DNA of 64,000 nucleotides from contig NC_089425.1 of assembly GCF_013426205.1 (NCBI RefSeq), positions 1,922,001 to 1,986,000 of the forward strand, in the 5' to 3' direction. Each line of letters opens with the position of its first letter. The stretch's first letter is position 1. The stretch comes from Metarhizium brunneum. Its lineage: Eukaryota; Ascomycota; Sordariomycetes; Hypocreales; Clavicipitaceae. A program made the position numbers and the translations under genes. Positions 25,163 to 35,489 of the stretch are shown here, in pieces. Under the pieces are notes generated by a model. That model did no database searches. It was not told the DNA's origin and was given only the letters and a program-made list of their open reading frames with translations.

Positions 25163-26326
25163 ATGGCCACTCAGCAAACTCTTCTTTCTCCTGCCGAACT
25201 CGCATATCTGCACAGCACACTCTCTCTTACCCCACCAATCCGCCCTGATGGTCGTTCTTCAACGCAATTCCGGCCATTGACCGCAGAGACAGGTATTTTA
25301 CCTGGAACAAACGGCAGTGCTCGTGTATGCTTTTCGGATGGCACAGAAGCCATTGTTGGCGTAAAGGCGGAAATTGAAAAAACCCCTGGCATACGAGATG
25401 CCGAAGACCGCGATGGCAAATTGAGTGCCATCGCAAGCGCCGCAGCTGATGATGCAAGGTCAAGAGCTAGAGGGGATTGGTTGGAAATGACGATCGAGAT
25501 ACCTGGCCAGAGAGACGATGAAGCTTCGACGGTGTTTCTGGCGGAGATGTTGAGAGAGGCGTTATTAGCAGATGGGGAATTCGCGAAGAGGCTTTGGATT
25601 AATAGACGATTTCATTGGAGATTGTTTCTTGACGTGAGTATCATACTACCGTCCGCAAGATGCTGTTGACGCGATATTGACCTCTTTTTCTCTTTTTGGG
25701 CGACATAGGTTCTACTGATTTCACCGCCTCTCTCATACCCACTTCCACTTCTATCTCTAACATCACATCTCGCACTTCTCGCGACTCGGTTACCACGACT
25801 CAAGTCAGAAGGCGACGAAGACCCCATGTTTGACGACGACTGGGAGTCATCGACCTACTTGTATCCGCGTGACAGAGCTTCCACTGGTTTCCGACCGCCA
25901 ATTACCCTGTTAGTCATTGGAGTGGGCGACAATATCATTTTCGACCCGTCCAAGGAAGAGTTGGCAGTTGCGGAGACGGCACTGGCCGTATCAGTAGGAG
26001 AGGTTAGGGAAGAAACGAAGCCGGGAGGGATGAATGTCGACTCGAGACGAGAGCTAAGACTGTTGTCAATGAGAACAGTTGATCCGCCTTCGAGACTAAC
26101 TCCTCCCGGTGTGCCTAATTCCATCAATGTCGCTGCGAACGGAGCATCAGCTGGCTCTACTACGAAGCAACAGGCGGACGGTCACCAAGCTGTGCAGGGC
26201 GTGTGGAAAGCACCCTTGGGCGGAAGCAAATTCAGCGTGATGAACGGCATTGTAGAAGCCGTGCTTGAAAAGGGTGGTGTTGCGGATGAAATCTTGGATG
26301 GGTTGGAGGGTGTAGATTTAACATGA
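25163..26326 (+). CDS. RRP42: Exosome complex subunit Rrp42 (RNase PH-like), 362 aa
   Basis: Exons 25163-25633 and 25709-26326, with a 75-nt intron (GTGAGT...ATAG) at phase 0. It starts MATQQTLLSPAELAYLHSTL, then RPDGRSSTQFRPLTAETGIL and GSARVCFSDGTEAIVGVKAEI, the RNase PH-fold entry typical of Rrp42/EXOSC7. The second half has the ring-interface strand FRPPITLLVIGVGDNIIFDPSKEELAVAETALAV (read in two parts). Rrp42 is a structural, catalytically inactive subunit of the nine-subunit exosome barrel for 3'-5' RNA decay and processing in nucleus and cytoplasm. It converges on the mitochondrial-protein gene, with 165 bp between stops. Confidence 0.93.
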
Positions 26327-26491
26327 AGGCGATCATCAGGCAAAATGGGAGGGTTTGGGCAATGTGCAGCGTATTGTTATTAGTGTTGCACGGTTTATTT
26401 ACAGTCCTATTTGCATGGCGGCCCAGGCGTTCCGAGTACTTGCGGAATTATCGTAGGAGGACAGGCCAAAAATTAGCATGGGTTCAGTCAA

Positions 26492-27351
26492 TCACCAAAT
26501 ACCGAGCCATTTCTTCCTCTGCTCCGGCTTCTCGTCCGATTCTGATGTTGGGGGCAATTCTCGTCCAAGCGCAACGGCCTCCAGCTCCTCCTCTGATTTT
26601 CCTTCGTCCTTCCCAAACACTAGAGAAACGGGGTCCTTGGTCTCAATGCCGTGTACCTTCATGTAGTACTTTCTCTTTGCGACGTCATCCAGGTACCTTG
26701 TTCGATGTTCACCAGCCTTTGTGGCCTTGTCCTTTTCGTGCAGGGCGATGACGTTTTTCCATGCGGCAAAGAAGTATGAAGGATGGTGCCAGAGATCGGA
26801 CATTGGAGGAACGAGGTCCTTAAAGGTGGAGTTGTAGGCGTAATTCATGAAGAAGGTGTATATGGCCATTGCAAACAAGGCCCCCTGCACGGTGAGTTAG
26901 TGATGGGTTTTTCTCTTGTAGTTAACACGCTTCTCCATGAGATCCCGAAAAGGATTCATGCAAGAAGAGAAAGAGACATAGGCCATACCATGGTAATAAA
27001 AGTATGGAGCAACCTGCTATGCCAAAACCAATGAGACCAAGATCCCTCGGGGGCCATGACACCAGGGTAATGGCTCTTGTTCTGGGCAGAAATCTCCGAC
27101 GCGCTCAGTTCAGGGCCGTAATGCTTGGGCATGACGTTTCGCTTGATTCGGGATCCGTGGGACGGGGGGTTAAACTTGGCTGGCTTCTCAAGCACAATTG
27201 GCTTTTGGGACGGGGGGTTGCGGTGACCGGTCGGTGATGACGATGATGCGTATCTGATGCGAACATTTTGGGAGAGCGGTATGCGGACGCCGCGCCACAA
27301 GGGACCTTGTAGAGGTAGCAAGAAGCGCGGTATTATCGTTTTCGACGTCAT
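26492..27351 (-). CDS. Uncharacterised mitochondrial single-pass membrane protein, 251 aa
   Basis: Exons 26989-27351 and 26492-26884 on the minus strand, joined in phase 0 across a 104-nt intron. The first ~35 residues (MTSKTIIPRFLLPLQGPLWR, then GVRIPLSQNVRIRYASSS) are Arg/Ser-rich and acid-free, a good mitochondrial presequence. One hydrophobic segment (GALFAMAIYTFFMNYAY) starts at the exon junction, near residue 122. The soluble part is basic and charged (HRTRYLDDVAKRKYYMKVHG). This is the look of an inner-membrane accessory protein. I cannot assign it to a complex. It shares a 744-bp divergent promoter region with cytochrome c, which fits a respiratory or mitochondrial role (inference). 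Confidence 0.85.
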
Positions 27352-28095
27352 TATGAGGTGGGCAGTGGAAATTTGGAACTATTCCGTTGTATCAATACAG
27401 CTCAATGGTTGAAGCTTGGGATGCTAGGGTTTTTTTTGGGCAGGATTTCTCTAGCACCTGAATGCACCTTGAGAGTGGTAGCCTTGGACCCTCAGGCACA
27501 TATGCTGGTGCCAACGGCTTTTGCCGAGCTTTGGCCGATTGTGCTCCGGGCGAAGGGGGGGGCTAGAGGCTAGAGGGGAAAGGGAGGCGAGGGCAACACT
27601 GGCGCTCTCTCACCACCTGTGGGCGTCGGACATACAGGACCAGTTTGCGCCAGTTAGTGGACAGCAGTGGACATGAGTGGGGGCACTTGGGCACATGAGC
27701 AGCCGAATACTGCTCAAGCGTTGTCTGAGAGCAGGAACTATGTACATTGTTGGCTCCTGTCCGAGTTTACCCGGCGCAGCTGATGTGGCGGGTCCGCTGA
27801 CTGCGTAATTACACGGCTCTGATTGGGCTGCGCCGCAGGCCACTGTGGCTCAATCGGCGGACATCTTGCCAGGAGTCCGGTTTTCGAGTGCCTAGCTGAT
27901 CGGTCCATGCTGTCATAAGTAAACTTTTTTTTTTCATTCGATGTTCCTGGCCTTTCTCTCTTCTCCCTCTCCATCCTCTACGCCATAACTCTATCGACAA
28001 TCCCAAGTCGTCACTGACAACTCTCGGGATTCTTCTTCGCGACCGTTCCTACGAATACACTTTTTTGGTGCCTTTTTCAAGACCCCTAATTCAAA
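27352..28095. promoter_or_regulatory. Divergent promoter region of cytochrome c and a mitochondrial protein gene
   Basis: 744 bp between two divergent ATGs whose products both belong in mitochondria. An ATTGG (reverse CCAAT) lies in TGATTGGGC near 27821-27827, about 270 bp before the cytochrome c ATG. CCAAT is the target of the fungal HAP complex, which controls respiratory genes. A T run followed by CT-rich DNA (27927-28000) precedes the cytochrome c start, as in fungal leaders. The site is a sequence match only. Confidence 0.4.
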
Positions 28096-28950
28096 ATGGC
28101 TGGTGGTAAGTCTTTCAATCTTGGTGTATCCTCACAGCCGAAGAAGCCTCGGGCAATCGGACGAGCCGGTTTGCTTTGCCATTGCGTCAGCGCATGACGA
28201 TGAATGAAGACGAAGTTTGCCGGAATCTATTGGTCGAACCGCAATTGAGCGATTTCCAGTGTCCACGTTGTGTTTTTCGGCTCAATGGTGGCATGCGCAA
28301 TTCCTTTCAGGCGCCAGTTGCTCGTGTTCTCTGCGTCATTTTCATTGTGCCGGGAAAAGGTCAATTCTGTGGACGCGGGAAAAAATTCTCTCATACAGCG
28401 ATTCCGATTATGGCAACGCAATCTTCGTCTTTTTCTTCAGTGTGTCGGTCTGCTGGCTCTGCATTCGGCCACGCCGCTGTCTACCGATTGATCTCGGGGC
28501 GTGTCATCACTTTTTCCTTGGCATCTCGGAGGACAGAACTCACGTGTCAATGGGGCATATGCTAATAGACCTTACTTCAGGTGACGCTAAGAAGGGTGCC
28601 AACCTCTTCAAAACCCGTTGTGCTCAGTGCCACACCGTCGAGAAGGACGGCGGCAACAAGATTGGTCCCGCTCTGCACGGTCTTTTCGGCCGCAAGACCG
28701 GCTCCGTCGACGGCTACTCCTACACCGATGCCAACAAGCAAAAGGGCATCACCTGGGACGACGACACCCTCTTTGCTTACCTTGAGAACCCCAAGAAGTA
28801 CATCCCCGGCACCAAGATGGCTTTCGGTGGTCTCAAGAAGGAGAAGGACAGGAAGGACCTGATTGCGTAAGTACACGCTGGCTTGTATCCAGAGTTTTCT
28901 CGCCACATGCTGACAAGTCAACTAGCTTCCTGAAGGATTCTACTGCTTAA
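28096..28950 (+). CDS. CYC1: Cytochrome c, 106 aa
   Basis: Exons 28096-28105 (10 nt), 28581-28866 and 28926-28950. The first intron is 475 nt, the second 59 nt. Joining gives [16 protein letters not shown], then the haem-attachment motif CAQCH, and the C-terminus AFLKDSTA. Distal-ligand Met is in GTKMAF. All are standard for mitochondrial cytochrome c, the electron carrier between complexes III and IV in the intermembrane space. There is no cleaved presequence, as expected. The large first intron, placed 10 nt after the ATG, is unusual in size and contains a long in-frame open stretch (see findings). Confidence 0.97.
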
Positions 28951-29397
28951 GTGCCTTGCACGTGTATTAATACGACATGATAGACGGGGATAGGATGAGT
29001 GTATTATAGACAAAATTTAGAATAGCCGGGGCACTACCAGGATGTGCTTGTTATTCAACTCCGCTTTGACGAGAGTTTATTTCTGCTGGCATTGGCTCCG
29101 ACTTTGTGACAATACGATCGAGTGGTGCAGTTTAAAAAGACTGGTATCCCATCCTTGGGAATGCACGCCGTCTAGCTTTTTATTTCTTGCACATATCTAC
29201 GAGCTACCGAGAGGAGAAACCGTCTGTATGCATGCCAGGGTCACTGGCCACTTTCATGGGTTGTGCAACCTGATCTTACATGTTCACTTTTGGCTTGAAT
29301 ACTACCACAATGCATAAGGACTTTTTGCATACGCAGCCATTCTTGGCAGCATGCAGTCGGTATATCGGCCCTCTACCATAGTCAGCTACTCACGCTC
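28951..29397. other. 3' flanks of cytochrome c and RIX7
   Basis: 447 bp between convergent stops. No gene or repeat stands out. Confidence 0.45.
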
Positions 29398-31638
29398 TCA
29401 GATAATCATGTCCCTCTCTCTATACGATGCCGGATCCCGCACACTTGCCCTCGTATTCGCCAACGCAAACTCCCAATCCGCCTCAATCATCTCCTTACTC
29501 GACGTTTCGTCCTGCATCCACCTCTCCAAAGCACTCTCCGCAGCTTTTGCATGCAAACCGCTGAGGTCTGCGCCGCTGAAATTTGCACAGCGTGGATCCT
29601 GGGCCACGGACGAGAGGCCTTCCATTGCAACAGGCGACGGGTTCTCATGACGAGTCCGATAGATGGCTCGGAGGATATCCACGCGCTCTGAGGGGGTGGG
29701 GAGGTCAATAAAAAGCTGGACGCCCAGACGCCCCGGACGCAGAATAGCCTCATCAATCATTTCGGGGCGGTTCGTGGTGCCGATTACGTAGACGCCCGTT
29801 CGGTCTTGTGCGCCGTCGAGCTCAGTAAGGAGGGCGTTTACCACGCGAGCGCCAGAGTCGGTGGAGGAGTTGGCCCGGGGGGGCACGATAGAGTCGATCT
29901 CGTCGAAGAAGAGGATGCAAGGGGTTGAGGAGCGCGCTCGCTGGAAGAGTTCCCGGACTGCGCGCTCGGATTCTCCAACGTACTTGTTGAGGAGTTCGGG
30001 CCCGTTGATGAGGATGAAGCTTGCCTTGGCTTCGTTGGCGATGGCTTGGGCGACGAGCGTTTTGCCGCAGCCGGGAGGGCCCCAGAGGAGAATGCCGGCG
30101 GTTTGCTTGAGGCCGAATTCTTTGTACACCTGGGGCCGTTTGATGGGGCCGATGATGGACATGTGTAGCTGTTTGCGGGCCTTGTCGAGAGCTCCCACTT
30201 GGTCCCAGGTGACGTTGGGGATGACGGTGAAGCCTTCTTTGCGCAGGGAGGGGGTGAAGTCCTTGATGACGGATTTGAAGTCTTCCATGGATACGGGTGC
30301 TCGTGGCCGTATACGCGGGCGCATGGTGGAAAAAAAGTCTCGGTTTCCAGAGAGGATGGCAGACTTGATCTCGGACATGCAGACGTCGGTGGCCTCGGCA
30401 TCCTCGCTGATGCATTTCGCGGCTAGTTCAGTGGCCAACTTGGTAATGAGGACGAGTTCGGCTGCCACGAAGCCGTGTGTTATTCTGGCAATTTCACCCA
30501 AGTCGACGTCTTCCGCAAGCGTCTTCTTTTTGGTTACCGTCTGCAAGATGTTCTGTCTTGCTTCGTAGTCTGGAATCTTCAGTTGTTTGGTAACTTCGAA
30601 CAAACCGGTTTTTAATATTGCCTGGTCAACATCTGCGATTTTTGACGTGGTGGCCATGGCGAGGACGTACCCGTCTTCTCCTCGCCGGTGTTTTAATCGT
30701 TGCATCTGCTGCGTGAAGAGGCGAATGGCCTTGGAGTGGTGTTCGTTGTGGTTGGATGAGCCAGTCTTGGACATATACTGGTCGATCTCGCCGATGAAGA
30801 CGATACTAGGGGCCTGTGCTATTGCGGCGTCAAAAGCTTCAGTCATGCTCTTTTCCATTCTTTCGGGGTCTTCGAGGCATCCATTGAGGGAGACTAGGGG
30901 TACGCCGAGCATTGATGCCACATTCTTCACCAATGACCTCTTTCCCATGCCACAAGGACCAGATAGGAGGATGCCGGTTGTCCGGTCCCATCCATTTTCT
31001 TCGTAGTAGTTTGCAAACCGCAAGAGCCTGCAGCCATGCTCAAGGAGATCGCCATACACCTCTCCAAGACCGCCCAGCGGTACCTCCTCATCGACATGCT
31101 CGACCGTGAACCGGCTTGCCTTTTGAGTTTTCCTCATCTGCTGCTTGTCCTGTTTCTGAACAGAGGAGGGACCTTCAGATACATTGCCATTAACAACTGT
31201 TTCAACAGCACTGGTTTGACCGGGTATGTCCTCGGTGTCCGCTTGGATTCGGCGTTTTTTTGCCGGAGAAGGTTCTGTCGATTCGACCTTGTTGGCGGGC
31301 GAGTCTTGATGCCAAAGTTTCGTCATTTGTCGATTCAACAGAAATCTCTCATCTTCTGGCTTCTCTGGTTCAGCCTCTTCTATAGCAGCCTCGGAGTCGC
31401 TGGAATCATCAGCCTCTTGCTTTCTGAACAAGAGCACACGATCTATTGCGTCCTCTAAAATCCTCTTCTTCTGTCTCTTTAGGCTTGAATTTGACCGTTG
31501 GATTGCATCGTATGCTGTGGTGATTGTTTTGAACGGCCTGCAACCATTTGCTGCTTCCAGTTGCTTTAACACAGTGTACACATCCCGTTCTATCCGTGAA
31601 CGAAGACTGACTCGCGATTTCACCATGCCAGGAGGCAT
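29398..31638 (-). CDS. RIX7: Ribosome-biogenesis AAA ATPase Rix7 (NVL-type), 746 aa, D1 domain degenerate
   Basis: A single exon. The N-terminal domain (residues 1-110) is basic and helical (DVYTVLKQLEAANG, YDAIQRSNSSLKRQKKR), as in Rix7, followed by a Ser/Glu linker with a KKRR nuclear signal near 127. D1 (about 180-400) has GPCGMGKR (227-234) in place of a standard Walker A, FIGEID (281-286) in place of hhhhDE, and TGLFE (344-348) where an arginine finger is usual. D2 (about 475-715) is intact: GPPGCGKT (520-527), ILFFDEID (575-582), GTTNRPEMID and LRPGRLG. Rix7 extracts Nsa1 from pre-60S particles in the nucleolus. Assignment rests on the N-domain and D2. A Rix7-like paralogue is the alternative. 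The start is the first ATG of the frame. Confidence 0.85.
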   Translation of the reverse strand: MPPGMVKSRVSLRSRIERDVYTVLKQLEAANGCRPFKTITTAYDAIQRSNSSLKRQKKRILEDAIDRVLLFRKQEADDSSDSEAAIEEAEPEKPEDERFLLNRQMTKLWHQDSPANKVESTEPSPAKKRRIQADTEDIPGQTSAVETVVNGNVSEGPSSVQKQDKQQMRKTQKASRFTVEHVDEEVPLGGLGEVYGDLLEHGCRLLRFANYYEENGWDRTTGILLSGPCGMGKRSLVKNVASMLGVPLVSLNGCLEDPERMEKSMTEAFDAAIAQAPSIVFIGEIDQYMSKTGSSNHNEHHSKAIRLFTQQMQRLKHRRGEDGYVLAMATTSKIADVDQAILKTGLFEVTKQLKIPDYEARQNILQTVTKKKTLAEDVDLGEIARITHGFVAAELVLITKLATELAAKCISEDAEATDVCMSEIKSAILSGNRDFFSTMRPRIRPRAPVSMEDFKSVIKDFTPSLRKEGFTVIPNVTWDQVGALDKARKQLHMSIIGPIKRPQVYKEFGLKQTAGILLWGPPGCGKTLVAQAIANEAKASFILINGPELLNKYVGESERAVRELFQRARSSTPCILFFDEIDSIVPPRANSSTDSGARVVNALLTELDGAQDRTGVYVIGTTNRPEMIDEAILRPGRLGVQLFIDLPTPSERVDILRAIYRTRHENPSPVAMEGLSSVAQDPRCANFSGADLSGLHAKAAESALERWMQDETSSKEMIEADWEFALANTRASVRDPASYRERDMII

Positions 31639-32373
31639 ATTTGGTGAGGGTAACGTAATCAGAAATATTGATGAATTCAGATGTACAGCATCGGAGGGCT
31701 GTAGATGATGCGCCGATATTAATGTTCGCGGGCCAGTGGAGGCACGCGCGCCGTTTGAAAGGTTGTGGCATATATCCCCGTTCCAACAAATGAGATGCCG
31801 CTAAATACAAGTGACAGACAAATGAGAGTCGTCACCAGACGTAAAAAAAAATCAGTGAGTCGTTCAAGTGAAGGATTCAACGTTGGCCATTCCAGGTGCT
31901 GTAGGTGTTGGACAAGGAAGAACGCCTTTGGTAATTAGGTTCGGTTCGATAGTCGGTTTCAGATAACTTTTCCATCAGTAGCACTCCCTGTCCGGCTATT
32001 TGGCCAGCATTGCATGCGATATATGGCTGTTGTCCCGCAATGATGCTCTCTTGGAATCTCAAATCCACGTGATGGGCAGCGCCGCAGACTCCTTCCTCTT
32101 CTTTTTTTTTTTTAGCATGTCCAAGTCCGAGGCGGCTTATCGATAGCACCCGAGCCCCACTAGCGCGCCACCCGGACATCTCAAGCTGGACCTCCAGACC
32201 TATGACGATCCAGCAGCGGGCCGCATGGGCATGCGACACCATAGAGACATGTACCAGCTACCCCATCGACTCCCGAGTTACGCTTCAACTACACTTCTTC
32301 CGTCTGGGGCGGCATCACCAAGTGTTCGATAGACCTTCCACTCAACGGCTGGATCCGGAGAAGTGTGCACATC
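31639..32373. other. Divergent promoter region RIX7 / VPS20
   Basis: 735 bp between two divergent starts. It contains a 13-nt T-rich run near 32099-32113 and no recognisable gene. Confidence 0.45.
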
Positions 32374-33145
32374 ATGGGCGGCAGCACCAGCAGAGTCACG
32401 GCCCAGGACAAGTACGTTTCCGCCCGCTCCCCCTTCGTTGCGCACCGCATCACACTGGCGCCACCCCGCTCATTGACCATCTCGTGCTCAATACAGGGCC
32501 ATCCTGGACATGAAGAACCAGCGCGACAAACTACACCAGTACCAGCGGCGAATCACCGTCCTCACCGACAAAGAGACGGACATTGCAAAGCAAATGCTCG
32601 CCAAGGGCGACAAGAAGAGAGCCCTGCTGGCGCTGAGGCGCAAGAAGTACCAGGAGTCGCTGCTGGCCAAGACGGACGCCCAACTCGAACAATTGGAGAA
32701 GTTGACGTCGAATGTCGAATTCGCGCTAATACAAAAGGACGTCGTGTTTGGGCTGCAGCAGGGTACCAAGGTCCTGAAAGAGATTCATGCCGAGATGGGG
32801 GGCCTGGAGAATGTAGAGAAACTCATGGGCGAAACGGCGGATGCAATTGCTTATCAACAGGTATGTTTTCCCTCTTGTCGAGAGATTTGCCTTGTCGTTT
32901 TTACTCTATGTTGGATTGTGGTGGCTCACGGCTGCTGTGGCAAACAGGAAGTCAGCGACATGCTGGGCGGCCAGATATCGAATCAAGACGAGGAGGAGGT
33001 CGAGGACGAGCTGGCTGCGCTGCAAGCAGAGCTCGCCGGCGAGGGACAACAGCTTCCATCCGTTCCAAATGCTCAGGTTCCCACATCTGAGAGGCCGGAG
33101 GAGCAAGAACCTGCGCGAGAGGCACGGCAAATGTTGGCCGCCTAG
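32374..33145 (+). CDS. VPS20: ESCRT-III subunit Vps20 (CHMP6), 199 aa
   Basis: Exons 32374-32411, 32497-32860 and 32948-33145. The protein starts MGGSTSRVTAQDKAILDMKN. Gly2 with Ser5 fits the N-myristoylation signal that is characteristic of Vps20. The Snf7 domain follows as basic helices (RRITVLTDKETDIAKQML, KKRALLALRRKKYQESLL) and then an acidic C-terminal half (ISNQDEEEVEDELAALQAEL). Vps20 links ESCRT-II to Snf7 filament nucleation on endosomes during multivesicular-body sorting. The second intron (87 nt, GTATGT...ACAG) is a multiple of three and has no stop (see findings). Its stop lies 195 bp from the stop of the convergent neighbour. Confidence 0.93.
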
Positions 33146-33339
33146 CTAGCCTAGCTTCAAATACTAGGCTGTCATGTTCGTCGTTGCAAGTTTATAGACG
33201 GGGCCTTGGTGCATTTACAGCGAGCAATCATACACGGAGTTGAGGAGTACTTTTTTTCCGCAATAGCATTGATTATACAAAGCATTTTGAATATATTCAT
33301 TATTACACCACGATGAGGGGTGCCTCTCTTTTTTCATGT

Positions 33340-34472
33340 CTAGCTGCCGTATTTCGCAATTAGCTTTCTCAAAAGGGACATGGCTCCTCCGCGATAGCCA
33401 CCACCAAATATGGCAAAGTGATTCAAGTGGTGATATCTGCAATTGTCAGTCTACAACCAATCGAACTCCCCAACGCAAGAACGCGAGGGGGGGGGCAGAG
33501 AACCCAGGCAGCGTATGTCAACTTACAACTCATAAAGCGCCACTCTGTCTTCCCACTCGTGTTTTGGTTCTGCCTTTGGGACCAGCCTTTCATATTCCTT
33601 CCAAAAACTGGCCCCATACCCTCCAAACATGTTCATTATACCCAACTCATACTCGGAATGGCCGTATACAGCAGAAGGGTCAAAGACGACTTCTTCTGCG
33701 CCGCCCTTGCCGCCAATTCGCCCCTTGGAGTGATTTCCACTCCACAAATCGCCATGTATAACCACCGGTGTTATGTCCTTCATGGTAGACTCGCCTAGTA
33801 GCCGAGGGACGACTTTGCTAGCCACCGTTTCGACGGCTTTACTCAACTCGGCATCGCTGCCGTTGTTCCTCACGCAGTGTTTGAGAATACTCCGAAGTCG
33901 GTTGTCGGCGTAGAACACGGCCCAAGATGATTTCCACGAATTGTCTTGGGCGGTCTCGCCGCAGCACGTTGAGACAGGGAACCCAAACATGGGCTTGTCG
34001 TGGCCATCCGGGATGGGAGCTGGTGTGGTATGCAGTCTGGCAAGTTTGGCTGCCAGGGAAAGTCCCGAACCCCCGGGGGCCGTAGACCCCAAGTCGAGAA
34101 AGTCGGTGACGAGGAAGTACTTGTTCGGGGTGGACATGGCTCCATGAGCATGGGATTTGGGGCAAAGGCTGGGAACGGCACTGTGGATGGCATTTAGGGA
34201 TGAATGCTCGCCTGCAGTCACAGAGTCAGTGGTGTTTGATCCCTCGGAGGGCCAAGGTCTGGATGCGCAGACCATACGATCGTACCCTTGAACATGAGCT
34301 CAGCAGCGCTGCCAGTACCGGTCTTTACGAAGTAGTTGATGGACTGGCCGTCGATTGTGGCGGATAGCTTGAAGGTGGCTGCGAAGCCGGAGGAGCCATG
34401 GGAGGCAATCTCGGCATGCTGGTCATCTATGCCGAGGGCTTTTAGAATCGCAGGATCGACATTGGGAGCCAT
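33340..34472 (-). CDS. Fructosamine/ketosamine-3-kinase family protein, 322 aa
   Basis: Exons 34286-34472, 33527-34211 and 33340-33436 on the minus strand. Phases 1 and 2 close across introns of 74 and 90 nt. The family (FN3K) phosphorylates fructosamines or ribulosamines on glycated proteins so that they decompose. The protein-kinase-like fold shows in SGFAATFKLSA (N-lobe), YFVKTG (ATP-binding Lys), YFLVTDFLDLG (hinge), the catalytic HGDLWSGN and the metal-binding FDPSAVYGHSEYEL, and the end LNHFAIFGGGYRGGAM. All are FN3K signatures. Two in-frame ATGs six bases apart (34478 and 34472) could start it, and the frame remains open further upstream. Cytosolic, since no targeting signal is visible. 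Confidence 0.92.
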
Positions 34473-35068
34473 GGTCATCGTATGGGAAGCTTGAGGGAAA
34501 CCTGGAGCCGTCGGCAATGGCGTTGGGCAAACATCAGATTAGCAATGCGCATGATGGCGGGGTGACGTCAAATGGACGGATGGCGGCATGCAGAGCAGAA
34601 CGGAGTTTATGCGCCCAGCCATGATTGCCCACGGCCACCCCCGAGAATGAGCAAAGGGCATAACTTGTTAGAGATGCAGACGTAGAAAATCCCATAATGA
34701 TATATTAATAATAATATACTTTGATATCGTGAACCGTGAAAACATTACAACGCTTTGTTCGCCCGTGATGCCTTGTGTTACCAAGCATCTCGACACTGTG
34801 GTGTAAGTCGCCAGGGCACGACGACCAGAGTACCAGACCAGACACAAAAGAAAAAGAAGAAGAAATCATGGCGCCATGCCCGGATGTCGTCTTCCCTTGT
34901 CTGACAAGTGCTTGATGACTGTATATGCAACGTGAACTCCTCCCCTCCCGACGCCTTGTACCCCCTAAAAATGGTATTTTAGTACCCCGATCCAATCCAT
35001 CAAATCAATGCTTATATGAAGTATCCCCGCGTGTCCAGTCGTTGGGCCATGCTGATAAAAGTATTGGC
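34473..35068. other. Intergenic, no gene seen
   Basis: Upstream flank of the FN3K-type gene and 3' flank of the small CPCANC gene. AT-rich between 34690 and 34750. No gene recognised. Confidence 0.4.
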
Positions 35069-35338
35069 CTAGTTCTCGGAGACGAGCTCTACATGCGTCG
35101 TCGTCGTAGTGGTGTCTCGGCTGCTCACTGAGACGGTATCCGGTTCCCGCCCAGGTCGTGACAGTGAATCAGTCGAGCTGGACTTCAGATTTGAGGAAGT
35201 TGTATGTCTTGATGGTCCCATTCGAGGTTGCTGGGCAAGGATATTGTAGCAGTTGGCACATGGACAAACTGGGTTCGTGTTCAGAGGTGGTGGAGGAGCC
35301 ATGTGGCGGGCGAACCAACTCTGTTTCTTGGAAGGCAT
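35069..35338 (-). CDS. Probable small CPCANC-motif protein, 89 aa
   Basis: An intronless minus-strand frame that looks real despite its size. The ATG has fungal consensus context (CTCAACATGCC). A TATAAATA box lies on the same strand at 35490-35497, about 150 nt upstream, with a C/T-rich leader between. Codons are mostly C- or G-ending (AAC, TCC, CTC, GTC, GAG), as in the known genes here. The protein begins MPSKKQSWFARHMAPPPPL, has a compact PVCPCANCYNIL segment with three cysteines, then a Ser/Thr-rich tail with a poly-Thr run. No signal peptide. The Cys segment could bind metal or a lipid group, but this is a guess. I do not recognise the family. Confidence 0.55.
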   Translation of the reverse strand: MPSKKQSWFARHMAPPPPLNTNPVCPCANCYNILAQQPRMGPSRHTTSSNLKSSSTDSLSRPGREPDTVSVSSRDTTTTTTHVELVSEN

Positions 35339-35489
35339 GTTGAGAACGGAATGTGTAGAGAAAGGTACAAGGAAATGTGTAGCCGGTTCAAAATGAGGAG
35401 GCGTGTGTTGTGCAGTGTAGATCGAGGCCTGTGCTGCTCTTTATGGCTTTCCCATCTGAACACGTCAGTCCAACGAGGGAGGAGTTGCA

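Noticed and set aside
27843..27893. tRNA-like A box (TGGCTCAATCGG)
   Set aside because: No matching B box with CC, and no acceptor-stem complement downstream.
29822..30568. Long frames opposite and alongside RIX7
   Set aside because: They are shadows of the RIX7 coding sequence in other frames. RIX7 has the AAA motifs.
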